From: Lacibacter sediminis
GTDB lineage: Bacteria > Bacteroidota > Bacteroidia > Chitinophagales > Chitinophagaceae
Reading direction: 5' to 3'
Assembly: GCF_014168535.1 (NCBI RefSeq)
Contig: NZ_CP060007.1
Location: 558,001 to 622,000 of the forward strand
DNA: 64,000 bases
Part shown: positions 8,970 to 18,960 of the stretch, piece by piece
How the letters are laid out: each line of letters starts with the position of its first letter
How positions within the stretch are numbered: the stretch's first letter is position 1
Program-made: the position numbers and the translations under genes
The notes under the pieces: generated by a model
Seen by the model: the letters and a program-made list of their open reading frames with translations, nothing else
What the model was told of the DNA's origin: nothing
The model's database searches: none

Positions 8970-10757
8970 TTGGCAAAGAAAGAAGAGAAAAAGCAAGTGT
9001 TTGATTTCCGGTTACTCGGCAGGATCATCCGTTATGCATCGCCATACAGAAGACGATTGAACAGTTCGATCATCCTGGCGATTGTATTGGCTGTGATGGC
9101 ACCCATTCGTCCATGGTTGATCAACACAACGGTGAATGATTATATTCAGCACAATGTTGCTGAAATGGTGATCCGCATTACCGTCTTTCAGATTGCACTC
9201 ATTATTTTGGAAACTGTACTTCGATTTTTCTTCTCTTACTATACAGCATGGCTTGGACAAACAGTGGTAAGAGACCTGCGTGTGAATGTGTTTAAAAAGA
9301 TTCTGGGTTTAAATCTTCGACAGTTTGATCAAACGCCCATCGGTACATTAACGACTCGTACGGTGAACGATATTGAAACCATCAGCGATGTATTTGCAGA
9401 AGGGTTTATTCCGATTCTTGCTGACTTTCTCACCATCATTGCGGTATTGTTTACCATGTTTTACATCAACCCGATGTTAACACTGGTTTGTTTGATTCCT
9501 TTTCCTTTTCTTATTCTCGCCACCTATTACTTTAAAGAAAGCGTGAACAAAAGTTTTCATCGGGTGCGTAATGCAGTAGCTGCATTGAATGCCTTCGTGC
9601 AGGAACACATACAAGGTATGCAGGTGGTGCAGGCGTTTGCAGTAGAGAAAAAAGAACTCAATAAATTTACCAGGATCAATAAAGATCACCGCAACGCAAA
9701 CATCCATGCAATTTTTGCATACTCTGTTTTCTTTCCGGTAGTGGAGATTATATTGGCCGTATCATTGGGTTTGTTGGTTTGGTTTGGAGCAGGACAGGCG
9801 GTGTCAGCCACAAATGGTGAAGCAGCAAAAATGGCGGGAGAGATCATGGCCTTTATCATTTTGCTGAACATGTTGTTTCGTCCGCTGCGTTTTATTGCAG
9901 ATAAATTCAATGTATTGCAAATGGGGATGGTGGCGAGTGAACGTGTGTTTAAAGTGATGGATAATACCGACGAAATTTCACCTTCTGCTCATGATGCATT
10001 TCAACCTGAAGGTGCTGTGCCCGGCAAAATTGAATTTGAGAAAGTGTGGTTTGCTTATAACGATGAGAACTGGGTATTAAAAGATCTTTCGTTTACGGTG
10101 AATCCGGGTGACACAGTCGCAATTGTTGGGCACACGGGTAGTGGTAAAACATCCATCATCAGTTTACTCAATCGTCTTTACCATATTCAGAAAGGCGCTA
10201 TTAAGCTCGATGGCGTTAAGCTGGAAGATTATGAATTAGATGCTTTACGCAGCAAAGTTGGCGTGGTGTTGCAGGATGTGTTCCTGTTTGCAGGAACAAT
10301 AACTGATAATGTAACGCTGCGCAATGAAAACATCAGCAAAGAAAGGGTGATGGAGGCGGCCAGGCTCATCGGCCTTCATGATTTCATCATGCGTTTGCCC
10401 GACAATTATGATTTTAATGTAATGGAACGTGGCGCCACCATGAGCCAGGGACAGCGACAACTGTTGAGTTTCATCCGGGCATTATTATTCAATCCATCCG
10501 TTTTGATCCTGGATGAAGCCACATCTTCTGTTGATACGGAAACCGAGCAGATGATTCAGCATGCGATCGACAAACTGATAGAAGGCCGTACTTCAATTGT
10601 GATTGCTCACCGTCTTTCCACCATCCGCAAAGCCGATAAGATCATTGTATTAGATAAAGGCGAGATCAAAGAAATGGGCACGCATGATGAACTGCTCATG
10701 CTTGGAGGTTACTATGCAAAACTGCACGAAATGCAGTTTTCGAAGGCGGTAGTTTAA
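8970..10757 (+). CDS. ABC transporter, fused permease-ATPase (MsbA/MDR type)
   Basis: A 595-residue half-transporter that would work as a homodimer in the inner membrane. The first ~330 residues form a type I exporter membrane domain with six helices. The ATPase domain has Walker A (GHTGSGKTS, about 390), Q loop (VVLQDVFLFAG), signature MSQGQRQ (in place of LSGGQ), Walker B (VLILDEATSS) and H loop (IVIAHRLST). Substrates of this group include lipid A precursors and drugs; which applies here cannot be read. The start is TTG at 8970, encoding a Lys-rich N-terminus (MAKKEEKKQ); a promoter sits just upstream. It does not belong to the ATP synthase operon that follows, which has its own promoter. 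Confidence 0.92.
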   Translation: MAKKEEKKQVFDFRLLGRIIRYASPYRRRLNSSIILAIVLAVMAPIRPWLINTTVNDYIQHNVAEMVIRITVFQIALIILETVLRFFFSYYTAWLGQTVVRDLRVNVFKKILGLNLRQFDQTPIGTLTTRTVNDIETISDVFAEGFIPILADFLTIIAVLFTMFYINPMLTLVCLIPFPFLILATYYFKESVNKSFHRVRNAVAALNAFVQEHIQGMQVVQAFAVEKKELNKFTRINKDHRNANIHAIFAYSVFFPVVEIILAVSLGLLVWFGAGQAVSATNGEAAKMAGEIMAFIILLNMLFRPLRFIADKFNVLQMGMVASERVFKVMDNTDEISPSAHDAFQPEGAVPGKIEFEKVWFAYNDENWVLKDLSFTVNPGDTVAIVGHTGSGKTSIISLLNRLYHIQKGAIKLDGVKLEDYELDALRSKVGVVLQDVFLFAGTITDNVTLRNENISKERVMEAARLIGLHDFIMRLPDNYDFNVMERGATMSQGQRQLLSFIRALLFNPSVLILDEATSSVDTETEQMIQHAIDKLIEGRTSIVIAHRLSTIRKADKIIVLDKGEIKEMGTHDELLMLGGYYAKLHEMQFSKAVV

Positions 10758-10852
10758 GTAGTTTTTTTGGTCGCAAAATGGGGCTCGATTAACCTGAACA
10801 ACTTTTTTCCTTTTTCGATTTATCATTTCCCCGTTTTTCACCTGCCGCTCCT

Positions 10853-10860
10853 TATCTTTG
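10853..10860 (+). promoter_or_regulatory. -7 element of the ATP synthase operon
   Basis: TATCTTTG fits TAnnTTTG and lies 19 nt before the atpB start codon. The T-rich sequence upstream gives no single clear -33 element. Confidence 0.6.
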
Positions 10861-10879
10861 CGCCAAATTTAGGAAACGT

Positions 10880-12001
10880 ATGGCGGTTAAAAGCTTCAAA
10901 TCCTTATTGGTAGCGGTTTTCAGCGTTTTTTTTGTGGTTTTATCAGCTCCTGTTTTAGCCCAGCACGAACCTGCTGAGCATGAACCCGCAGGTCAGGAAG
11001 CTGAACATGCTCCAAAAAAGGAAGGCTTTGATGCCAAGGAAGTAATCTTCGGCCATATTATGGACGGTCACGACTTCCATTTCTTCGATTGGAATGGCCA
11101 TGCTGTAGGTTTTCCACTCCCTGTTATTATATATTCTCAACAGAAAGGCGTATCGGTGTTCATGTCTTCGAAATTTGAACATGGCCACGCTGAATACAAT
11201 GGTTATAAGCTTGTAAAAGAAGAGATTGGCGAAAAGATCGTTTCAAGCGACCCTAACGAGCAATTTTATGATCTGTCACTAACCCGCAACGTAGTGCAGA
11301 TGTTGTTGGCACTCATTATTCTTGTTTGGATATTGATCAGCATTGCAAAAGCATATGGCAAAGGACTTGGGGTAACGTCGGCTCCAAAAGGCAAGCAGAA
11401 CTTTTTTGAACCCATCATCACCTTTGTACGTGATGAGGTAGCGGTGCCAAACCTCGGGGCAAAATCACCCAAGTATCTTCCTTTCCTCCTAACCGTATTC
11501 TTCTTTATTCTTATCAATAATATCTTCGGATTGGTTCCGGGTTCAGCGAACGTAACCGGTAATATCGCCTTCACTGTGGTGTTGGGTATTATTGCCTTTA
11601 TTGTTATCCTGTTCAGCTCAAACAGACATTACTGGGGCCACATCTTCAATCCTCCGGGAGTGCCATTAGGAGTGAAGTTCATCCTGGTACCTGTGGAATT
11701 GTTGAGTGCTGTATTAATTAAGCCAGGTGCATTGATCATACGTCTTTTCGCCAACATGGTGGCGGGTCACATTATCATCATCTGTTTGATCTCGTTGATC
11801 TTTGTGTTCACAGAAAAGTTAGGACAGGGCTTTGGTATCGGATCAACAGTGATCTCAATCCCATTCACCATCTTCATTTATTTCATCGAAATATTGGTTG
11901 CTTTCCTGCAGGCCTTCATCTTCACCATGCTGACTGCTGTATTCATCAGTCAGGCAATGGAAGGTGATCATGGTCACGGCGAAGAAGCAGCTCATCATTA
12001 A
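10880..12001 (+). CDS. atpB: ATP synthase F0 subunit a
   Basis: Subunit a of F1F0-ATP synthase, the stator half-channel for ions at the c ring. At 373 residues it is long: an N-terminal signal-like segment (MAVKSFKSLLVAVFSVFFVVLSAPVLA) and a His/Glu-rich stretch precede the channel, as is common in Bacteroidota. The core has five to six membrane helices and the essential arginine in PGALIIRLFANMVAGH. The C-terminus is His-rich (GDHGHGEEAAHH). First gene of atpB-E-F-H-A, 36 nt before atpE. Confidence 0.95.
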   Translation: MAVKSFKSLLVAVFSVFFVVLSAPVLAQHEPAEHEPAGQEAEHAPKKEGFDAKEVIFGHIMDGHDFHFFDWNGHAVGFPLPVIIYSQQKGVSVFMSSKFEHGHAEYNGYKLVKEEIGEKIVSSDPNEQFYDLSLTRNVVQMLLALIILVWILISIAKAYGKGLGVTSAPKGKQNFFEPIITFVRDEVAVPNLGAKSPKYLPFLLTVFFFILINNIFGLVPGSANVTGNIAFTVVLGIIAFIVILFSSNRHYWGHIFNPPGVPLGVKFILVPVELLSAVLIKPGALIIRLFANMVAGHIIIICLISLIFVFTEKLGQGFGIGSTVISIPFTIFIYFIEILVAFLQAFIFTMLTAVFISQAMEGDHGHGEEAAHH

Positions 12002-12274
<273 letters not shown>

Positions 12275-12294
12275 TCATTGCCGCACAAACATTT

Positions 12295-12329
12295 TACTGC
12301 ATCCAAAGCACAGGGCGGCGGATGCAGTA
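12295..12329 (+). promoter_or_regulatory. Intercistronic hairpin between atpE and atpF
   Basis: A perfect 10-bp stem TACTGCATCC / GGATGCAGTA with a 15-nt loop, followed by TTTTAAA rather than a long T run. Its place right after atpE suggests partial termination or protection of the upstream RNA 3' end, which would favour the c subunit needed in many copies. Confidence 0.6.
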
Positions 12330-12367
12330 TTTTAAACTAAAATCGAACGTTTTAAAATATATAAATC

Positions 12368-12862
12368 ATGGGTTTACTTACTCCCGCTTTAGGTTTACTC
12401 TTCTGGACGCTGGTTGCTTTCCTCGTTGTGTTTTTTATTCTGAAAAAATACGCATGGCCTGCAATTATTAAAGGTTTGCACGAAAGAGAGCAAGGCATTG
12501 CAGAAGCACTCGAAACAGCTGAAAAAGTAAAAGCTGAAATGGCTCAGTTGAAGAACGAGAACGAAGCGTTGCTTGCAAAAGCACGAGAAGAAAGAGCACA
12601 GTTGCTGAAAGAAGCTCGTGAAACAAGAGATAAAATTGTAAACGAAGCAAAAGAGCAGGCAAAAACAGAAGCCAATAGAATTATGGTGGAAGCAACTGCT
12701 GCTATCAACCAACAGAAGATGGCTGCCATCACTGATGTAAAAAATCAAGTGGGTAACCTGGTAATTGAAGTAAGTGAAAAAGTATTGCGTCGTGAGTTGG
12801 CTAATAAAACCGAACAGGAAGCATACATTGGCAAACTTGCTGAAGAAATTAAATTAAATTAA
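12368..12862 (+). CDS. atpF: ATP synthase F0 subunit b
   Basis: A 164-residue peripheral-stalk subunit: one N-terminal membrane helix (about 5-27, LLFWTLVAFLVVFFILKKYAW) and a long charged Ala/Glu/Lys-rich coiled coil that dimerises and links F0 to F1 through subunit delta. Normal family length. It sits between atpE and atpH. A 14-nt tandem repeat lies in the gap to atpH. Confidence 0.95.
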   Translation: MGLLTPALGLLFWTLVAFLVVFFILKKYAWPAIIKGLHEREQGIAEALETAEKVKAEMAQLKNENEALLAKAREERAQLLKEARETRDKIVNEAKEQAKTEANRIMVEATAAINQQKMAAITDVKNQVGNLVIEVSEKVLRRELANKTEQEAYIGKLAEEIKLN

Positions 12863-12897
12863 GAAAGTAAGGTAAAAGGAATATGGTGTAGGGTATT

Positions 12898-12930
12898 AAC
12901 CCTCAACCTTAAACCCTCAACCTTAAACCT
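12898..12930 (+). repeat. 14-nt tandem repeat between atpF and atpH
   Basis: AACCCTCAACCTTA occurs twice in perfect tandem (12898-12911, 12912-12925), followed by a partial third copy AACCT. It fills most of the 77-nt gap before atpH and could vary in copy number by slippage. Confidence 0.8.
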
Positions 12931-12939
12931 CTATCAAAC

Positions 12940-13503
12940 ATGCAAAATCCCCGACTCGCAGGTCGTTATGCAAAGTCTCTGGTTGATCTCGCACAAGAGA
13001 GAAATGAACTGGAAGCGGTGTATGCCGATATGAAATACTTGCAGGATGTATGCAAGCAAAGTAAGGAGTTCACGAATGTATTACGCAGTCCTGTTATTAA
13101 TGCTGATACAAAAGAGAAGATCCTAAATGAGATCATTATCAAAAACATCAGTAAGCTTTCTTCTGCGTTTGTAAACCTGATCGTAAAGAAAGGTCGTGAA
13201 AAAACATTGCCTGAAATTGCACATGCAGTTATTGATCAGTACAATGAAATAAAAGGTATTCACAAAGTAAAACTCATCACTGTTTCGCCTGCAAGTGAAG
13301 AACTGAAAACAGCTATTGCAAATAAAGTGAAAGCAGATGCAGGTCTTGCACATGTTGAACTGGAAAATGTAGTGAACGAAGGAATTATCGGCGGTTTTCA
13401 ACTGGAGTACAATGGCAACCTGGTGGATGCAAGTATTGCACGTGATCTGAGAGATATCCAGAAACAATTCCAGAAAAATACATACATCAGAAACATCAGA
13501 TAA
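12940..13503 (+). CDS. atpH: ATP synthase F1 subunit delta
   Basis: A 187-residue soluble subunit (OSCP family) connecting the b stalk to the top of the alpha/beta hexamer. It starts with NPRLAGRYAKSLVDLAQ and ends with the family signature around GGFQLEYNGNLVDASIARDLRDIQKQF. It lies between atpF and atpA, 60 nt before the latter. Confidence 0.95.
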   Translation: MQNPRLAGRYAKSLVDLAQERNELEAVYADMKYLQDVCKQSKEFTNVLRSPVINADTKEKILNEIIIKNISKLSSAFVNLIVKKGREKTLPEIAHAVIDQYNEIKGIHKVKLITVSPASEELKTAIANKVKADAGLAHVELENVVNEGIIGGFQLEYNGNLVDASIARDLRDIQKQFQKNTYIRNIR

Positions 13504-13563
13504 AAATTCAATTGTAAACTTTCCTCACAATTCAACAGAGCGGTGGGGGCTAAATAAAGCGTC

Positions 13564-15144
13564 ATGGCAGATATTAAACCGGATGAGATTTCAGCGATAC
13601 TTCGCCAGCAGTTAAGCAACTTTAACGTTGGTGCTGATTTGGAAGAAGTAGGTACCGTATTACAAGTGGGTGATGGTATTGCCCGTGTATATGGATTGAA
13701 CAACGTTCGCTACGGTGAACTGGTAGAGTTCGACAATGGTGTTCGTGCCATTGCCCTTAACCTTGAAGAAGATAACGTGGGTGTGGTATTGATGGGTGAA
13801 GGAAAAGGCATCAAAGAAAGTTCTACTGTACGTCGTACAGGTCAGATCGCCTCTATCAAAGTAGGTGAAGGCATGAGCGGCCGTGTTATCAACGTATTGG
13901 GTGAACCAATCGATGGTAAAGGACCTCTCACCGGTGAATTGTATGAAATGCCATTGGAGCGTAAAGCACCTGGTGTAATCTTCCGTGAGCCGGTTAAAGA
14001 ACCGCTGCAAACGGGTATCAAAGCTATCGATGCGATGATTCCAATCGGTCGTGGCCAACGTGAGTTGATCATTGGTGACCGTCAGACTGGTAAAACAGCC
14101 ATTGCAGTTGATACCATCATCAACCAAAAAGAATTCTACGAAGCAGGCAAGCCTGTATATTGTATATATGTTGCGATCGGTCAAAAAGCATCAACTATCG
14201 CCGGTGTTATGAAAACATTGGAAGATAACGGTGCCATGAAGTACACAACAATTGTTGCCGCTTCTGCAAGTGATCCGGCTCCTCAACAGTTCTATGCTCC
14301 TTACGCTGGGGCTGCTATTGGTGAGTTCTTCCGTGATACCGGCCGTCCTGCATTGATCATTTATGATGATCTTTCTAAACAGGCCGTAGCTTATCGTGAA
14401 GTATCATTGTTGCTGAAACGTCCTCCGGGTCGTGAAGCATATCCTGGTGACGTATTCTATCTCCATAGTCGCTTGCTTGAGCGTGCAGCAAAAGTAATTG
14501 GTGATGATAGTGTAGCTAAGAACATGAACGATGTACCTGACAGCATCAAGCATTTGGTAAAAGGCGGTGGTTCATTAACTGCATTGCCGATCATTGAAAC
14601 ACAAGCTGGTGACGTATCTGCATACATCCCTACAAACGTGATCTCAATTACTGATGGTCAGATCTTCTTAGAAGGTAACTTGTTTAACGCAGGTATCCGT
14701 CCGGCGATCAACGTTGGTATCTCTGTAAGCCGTGTGGGTGGTAACGCACAGATCAAATCAATGAAGAAAGTTGCTGGTACGTTGAAACTGGATCAGGCTC
14801 TTTACCGTGAGTTGGAAGCCTTCTCTAAGTTTGGTGGTGATATGGATGCTGCTACAAAATCTGTAATTGATAAAGGTGGACGTAACGTAGAAATCCTGAA
14901 GCAGGCACAATACTCTCCATACAAAGTAGAAAATCAAATTGCGATCATCTACTTAGGTACAAATGGTTTATTAAACAATGTTCCTGTACGTAAGATCAAG
15001 GAATTTGAAGAACATTTCTTACATGAAATGGAAACCAAATTACCTGATGTATTGGCTGAGTTTAAGAAAGGTGCATTGCCTGAAGATGGTATCAAGAAGA
15101 TGGTTGAAATGGCCAACGGATTGATCGCTCAGTACAAAGCATAA
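13564..15144 (+). CDS. atpA: ATP synthase F1 subunit alpha
   Basis: A 526-residue non-catalytic nucleotide-binding subunit of the F1 hexamer. Seen: N-terminal beta-barrel, Walker [12 protein letters not shown] (about 172-182), [12 protein letters not shown], and the alpha-subunit signature near [14 protein letters not shown]. Normal length. It is last in this cluster: a GNRA-loop terminator follows and the next gene is on the other strand, so atpG, atpD and atpC must be elsewhere. Confidence 0.97.
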   Translation: MADIKPDEISAILRQQLSNFNVGADLEEVGTVLQVGDGIARVYGLNNVRYGELVEFDNGVRAIALNLEEDNVGVVLMGEGKGIKESSTVRRTGQIASIKVGEGMSGRVINVLGEPIDGKGPLTGELYEMPLERKAPGVIFREPVKEPLQTGIKAIDAMIPIGRGQRELIIGDRQTGKTAIAVDTIINQKEFYEAGKPVYCIYVAIGQKASTIAGVMKTLEDNGAMKYTTIVAASASDPAPQQFYAPYAGAAIGEFFRDTGRPALIIYDDLSKQAVAYREVSLLLKRPPGREAYPGDVFYLHSRLLERAAKVIGDDSVAKNMNDVPDSIKHLVKGGGSLTALPIIETQAGDVSAYIPTNVISITDGQIFLEGNLFNAGIRPAINVGISVSRVGGNAQIKSMKKVAGTLKLDQALYRELEAFSKFGGDMDAATKSVIDKGGRNVEILKQAQYSPYKVENQIAIIYLGTNGLLNNVPVRKIKEFEEHFLHEMETKLPDVLAEFKKGALPEDGIKKMVEMANGLIAQYKA

Positions 15145-15168
15145 GTATATAGAAAGAAGTGAAATAGG

Positions 15169-15200
15169 AAAGGGAGTCGAAAGACTCCCTTTTGTTTTAT
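15169..15200 (+). terminator. Intrinsic terminator of the atp operon
   Basis: AAAGGGAGTC-GAAA-GACTCCCTTT, a perfect 10-bp stem with a GAAA tetraloop, then TGTTTTAT, 25 nt after the atpA stop codon. Confidence 0.9.
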
Positions 15201-15249
15201 AGATGTGGCTTTACAATTTTTATGGGTTCACTTGCCCTCAACAAGTTGA

Positions 15250-16620
15250 TCATTCTTTGAGAAATTTCAGAGAAGAGATAATGTTATTGGCTACTTTTCT
15301 TCCTTGCCAGAATCCTCTTTCAATTGAAATGCGGTAGTGAATACCTCCGTACAATCTTGACCAACCGGCTTCTTCACCTGCTTCACGAAAAGAGCCGAAT
15401 GAGCGTGGAGGTTGTTTGCTTCCTACAGGATTGGTGGTTTCGTAAATATAGAATGTGCTGTCAGTAAAGGCAAAGCTATCTCCAAAGATGGCAGTCATAG
15501 CTTCTGCATTCGCAGCGGATAAGGTTGCATGACCGGCGGGATATTCAGGATGTGGCGCACCTAAGAGTGCTGTAAATGGTTGACCAATCACATCATCGTA
15601 ATTAAAAGGTCGTGCCAGCAGGTATTTGTATTTGTCTTGCCAGGTACTGATGGTAATATCAACATCAATAATTCCACCTAAAGCATATGCAAGTGCTGCG
15701 ACATCAAGACTTGCTTGTTTCTTTTGCAGCGCTTGTCTTAAAATACTTATATAATGTCCGGGAGTACTTGTGCCTGGGAAATCTCTCCACCAAAATGCCA
15801 TTTTAAATTCATTTGTACCGGGTGCAGGTTTTGCATTGATCACTTCAACTGTCATTGCTTCGAGTTCATCATATGGTGGGGGAGGGAGTTCTGCACCTTC
15901 TCCACTATTGGAAACCATACGACGAAGATTTCCAATATAAGGTAAACTATGCACCGGCATTGGGTTGGGCGCCGTCCAATAAATTCCGCCACTTTTGCCT
16001 GCAGGTGCAGTGTACGGATTATTGATGTTTTGATGGCCATCAGTTTGAGACCAGTTAAAAACAGCTTCGGCGACTGCTTTGCCAAATGCAACAGATCGTT
16101 CGATGATGGCAGCATCTGTTTCGCTACTGTATTGAGCCTGTATGGTTGCTTCCAGTTCATCCATTGCAGCTTTATTTTCAGCAGTGGCAGCAGGAAAAAG
16201 TTTTTTATTCATGTAAGCTAATGCAGCATTGGCACTCGCAGCCCAATGATAGCCTGCGCCGGGTTTTGTTTTAGGCAAATCGGTTAGTCCGTTCAATTGT
16301 GGAGCGATGGATTGGTAAGCAGGCATGCCTGGTACAACTGCTTCATATAAAGCAATACCACAGTAAGCATAGTGTCGAGAGTAAGCTACATTACCAATAA
16401 TGCCCGGATACTTATACATCTGCCATACCTGCATGTTCATCCATTTGATGGCTACATCAGAAGAAAATGTTTTCGTTTGTTGCAAGTGTCCCTGATCACT
16501 GTTTCTTACAGCAATTGCAGATGAAGTTTCTTTACCTGAAACAGAAATTTCTTTCTGGCAGGAGTAATGAAAAAATGTTAGCGATGTAAACAGCGATGCG
16601 TAGAGAATTTTCTTTTTCAT
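15250..16620 (-). CDS. Vanadium-haloperoxidase-like PAP2 superfamily lipoprotein
   Basis: A 456-residue exported protein with a lipoprotein signal (MKKKILYASLFTSLTFFHYSC). The C-terminal half has the PAP2/vanadium haloperoxidase motifs: YPAGHATLSAAN (PxGH with the acid-base His) and SRLYGGIHYRISIERG (SRxxxGxHYRxD-like phosphate/vanadate pocket). Members are vanadium-dependent peroxidases or acid phosphatases; sequence alone does not separate the two. It stands alone and is divergent from the LytS-type kinase gene, across a 470-nt gap. Confidence 0.85.
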   Translation of the reverse strand: MKKKILYASLFTSLTFFHYSCQKEISVSGKETSSAIAVRNSDQGHLQQTKTFSSDVAIKWMNMQVWQMYKYPGIIGNVAYSRHYAYCGIALYEAVVPGMPAYQSIAPQLNGLTDLPKTKPGAGYHWAASANAALAYMNKKLFPAATAENKAAMDELEATIQAQYSSETDAAIIERSVAFGKAVAEAVFNWSQTDGHQNINNPYTAPAGKSGGIYWTAPNPMPVHSLPYIGNLRRMVSNSGEGAELPPPPYDELEAMTVEVINAKPAPGTNEFKMAFWWRDFPGTSTPGHYISILRQALQKKQASLDVAALAYALGGIIDVDITISTWQDKYKYLLARPFNYDDVIGQPFTALLGAPHPEYPAGHATLSAANAEAMTAIFGDSFAFTDSTFYIYETTNPVGSKQPPRSFGSFREAGEEAGWSRLYGGIHYRISIERGFWQGRKVANNIISSLKFLKE

Positions 16621-17089
16621 AATGAAGTGTTTTGTGATTGATGATATATATCGTGTTTGATAATGTTTTCTTTATTATCCAGGATCAAGTATTGTTTCTC
16701 AGATGAAATAAGGAAGCGTCGAACTGTTGTAAAACTTAAGTATGCCTGCATGTGCATCAAATGCACAAGCAATTTTCCTTTGGTTCAATTCTTCCGCTTC
16801 CTGTATATCGATGCGAATAATATTTTCTTTGATATTTCTTCTTTGCTGCAGTATCGAAAGGTTCAATTCATTTTCCGTTCTTAGAGAAACAAGATAGAAC
16901 TGTGTGTTTTTACAAAACATATACAATCGCTGAACGCACTTATTTCGTAGAAATAAAGCAGCAGTATTCAGTTCAGTGGCTTTTGTCAGAGAAACAAGTT
17001 GTTTGTCGGAAATAATTGCGGTTGGTCTATTACATGTTGCAAGATGAAAATGATTCCAAGCAATTGTTTAACTTGTAGTGAGCAAATCC
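16621..17089. other. Gene-free divergent region
   Basis: Two short overlapping frames on opposite strands (about 16657-16926) have no recognisable content and no supporting start context, so I do not call them. No clear TAnnTTTG element or terminator is seen. The region presumably holds the divergent promoters of the PAP2 lipoprotein and LytS-type kinase genes. Confidence 0.5.
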
Positions 17090-18229
17090 ATGAACTCATT
17101 TTTATATAACGAATTTATTTTTTCTTCCCGCTATCGTATATGGCGGCACTTGCTTTATTGGACATTTCATGTCGCAATATGGGCTGCGTTTTGGGTAGTG
17201 ATGGGAGTCCCGCTTTCATATGGCCGGCAGCTGCTCAATATGGTCATGTGGGTACCTGCGTTCATTTTATTTGGTTATCCGCTGGTGTATGGAGCTATTC
17301 CGCATCTTTTACTAAAAGGAAGAGTGTGGCAGTTTTTTCTGTTTGTATTGTTATGGGGAGTGGTTGGCCTTTATATTGATGCGGGGTACAGAAGCTATGT
17401 GTTAATTCCAGCGCAGGAAGCAATGGGGTTAGATAATATTCTGCCGAGAGGGCCACTTGCTTTTTGTTACCTGTGTATGACCACTTCCGCAGCAAGTCCA
17501 ATGGTCATTAAATTCTTTAAGCTTTGGACAATTAAACAAAGAGAATGGATTCGTGCGCAACAGGAAAAAACGACTGCTGAATTGCAGTTGTTAAAAGCAC
17601 AGGTGCATCCGCATTTTTTATTTAACACGCTCAACAACATCTATTCTTTTTCACTCGACAATTCACCCAAAACACCCGGCCTTATTTTAAAGTTGTCATC
17701 GTTGCTGAGCTATATGTTATACGATTGTAAAACAGATGAAGTGCGGCTCGAAAAAGAAATCGACATCATGAAAAATTATATCGACCTGGAGCGGGAGCGA
17801 TATGGCAATAAGATTGAAATATCGTGGAGTGTGGAAGGAGAGATAAAAGATAAGTTGATTGCTCCATTACTGTTACTGCCGTTTCTGGAAAATGCATTTA
17901 AACATGGTGTATCAGAGCAGATAGAAAAACCATGGCTTGGCGTTGATATATCGGTACAACAAGGAACACTCCGTTGTAAAATTGCCAATAGCAAAAATGA
18001 ATATGTGCCGGAAAGCGATAAAGGCATTGGTATCGACAATGTGAAGAAGCGGCTTGCATTTATTTATCCCGGTAAGCATGAGTTGAAAATTAATGATGAA
18101 GGAAGTTTTTTTGTGGTATCGATGATGGTGGTCCTGGTTGATGAACTTCCTGCTGCGAGTTTTTCACCTGCTTCCATGTTCATCTCACAACCCACACAGC
18201 ATGAAACTTCGGTGCCTGCTTATAGATGA
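17090..18229 (+). CDS. LytS/YehU-type sensor histidine kinase
   Basis: A 379-residue membrane kinase. Four hydrophobic segments fill roughly residues 15-150; a short coiled linker leads to the His_kinase domain with the phospho-acceptor in QVHPHFLFNTLNNIYSF, then an HATPase domain with LLLPFLENAFKHG and DKGIGIDNVKKRL. Start chosen at ATG 17090; GTG at 17078 in the same frame is possible. It overlaps the LytTR response regulator by 29 nt, so the two are translationally coupled partners. Such pairs often control cell-surface or carbon-source genes; the stimulus is unknown. Confidence 0.9.
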   Translation: MNSFLYNEFIFSSRYRIWRHLLYWTFHVAIWAAFWVVMGVPLSYGRQLLNMVMWVPAFILFGYPLVYGAIPHLLLKGRVWQFFLFVLLWGVVGLYIDAGYRSYVLIPAQEAMGLDNILPRGPLAFCYLCMTTSAASPMVIKFFKLWTIKQREWIRAQQEKTTAELQLLKAQVHPHFLFNTLNNIYSFSLDNSPKTPGLILKLSSLLSYMLYDCKTDEVRLEKEIDIMKNYIDLERERYGNKIEISWSVEGEIKDKLIAPLLLLPFLENAFKHGVSEQIEKPWLGVDISVQQGTLRCKIANSKNEYVPESDKGIGIDNVKKRLAFIYPGKHELKINDEGSFFVVSMMVVLVDELPAASFSPASMFISQPTQHETSVPAYR

Positions 18230-18914
18230 TGAACCGCCTGCATTAAAAGTATTGGCAAATTATATCTCTGCCATTAATGGTCTTGAGATTGTGGGTCAGT
18301 GCCGCAATGCGATTGAAGCATTGGGCATACTACAGCAAAAAACTGTTGATGTTATTTTCCTTGATATTAAAATGCCACGCATACTTGGCACAGAGTTTTT
18401 GAAAAATCTTTCACATCCTCCTAAGGTGATCTTTGTGACTGCTTACAGGGAGTATGCAGTTGATGGGTTTGAATTAGATGCAGTTGATTACCTGGTGAAG
18501 CCGGTTTCGTTTGAACGTTTTTTTAAAGCAATCACTAAGCTCAACAGAATGATCGGACAGGATATATCTACGGTAACAACAAGCGAAACAACTAATTCGG
18601 CTGCGTTTGTTTATTTGAAAGTAGATAAGGATATGAAGAAGATCTTTGTGAATGAGATCGATTACATCGAAAGCTGGAAAGATTATGTGAAGGTTTTTTT
18701 GAGTGATGGCAAACACTTTCTTGTAAAGCAATCGATCTCTGCTATGGAAAACTTATTATCAGAACATAAGTTTATGCGGGTGCATCGTTCTTATATGGTA
18801 TCGTTGAGTAAAATAGCCGGCTATAATGGATTGTCGGTTCAGCTGGCACAAAAAGAAATTCCTATTGGCCGGCTGTATAAGCAAACTGTAATGGAGCGCT
18901 TGCAACTGAAGTAG
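18201..18914 (+). CDS. LytTR-family response regulator
   Basis: A 237-residue regulator. The receiver domain has Asp9/Asp10 (LIDDEPPAL), phospho-acceptor Asp55 (IFLDIKMP) and Lys in DYLVKPVSF. The C-terminal LytTR DNA-binding domain spans about 140-237 with NEIDYIESWKDYVKV and FMRVHRSYMVSL. Start taken at ATG 18201, directly before the receiver; an upstream in-frame start at 18138 would add 21 residues inside the kinase gene and is not supported. It binds direct-repeat promoters in known relatives; targets here are unknown. Confidence 0.92.
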   Translation: MKLRCLLIDDEPPALKVLANYISAINGLEIVGQCRNAIEALGILQQKTVDVIFLDIKMPRILGTEFLKNLSHPPKVIFVTAYREYAVDGFELDAVDYLVKPVSFERFFKAITKLNRMIGQDISTVTTSETTNSAAFVYLKVDKDMKKIFVNEIDYIESWKDYVKVFLSDGKHFLVKQSISAMENLLSEHKFMRVHRSYMVSLSKIAGYNGLSVQLAQKEIPIGRLYKQTVMERLQLK

Positions 18915-18960
18915 AAACTAATAAATGTCTGAAGTCTGCTTCTTCACCATCACTTCTTTA

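Noticed and set aside
12395..12748. 117-codon minus-strand frame inside atpF
   Set aside because: A complement of the Lys/Glu/Ala-rich coiled coil, giving a Cys/Phe/Ser-rich nonsense protein.
12898..12930. CRISPR-like or telomere-like array
   Set aside because: Only 2.4 copies of a 14-nt unit without spacers.
16657..16926. Two overlapping ~75-codon frames in the divergent gap
   Set aside because: No recognisable content, no start context, and they cover each other on opposite strands.
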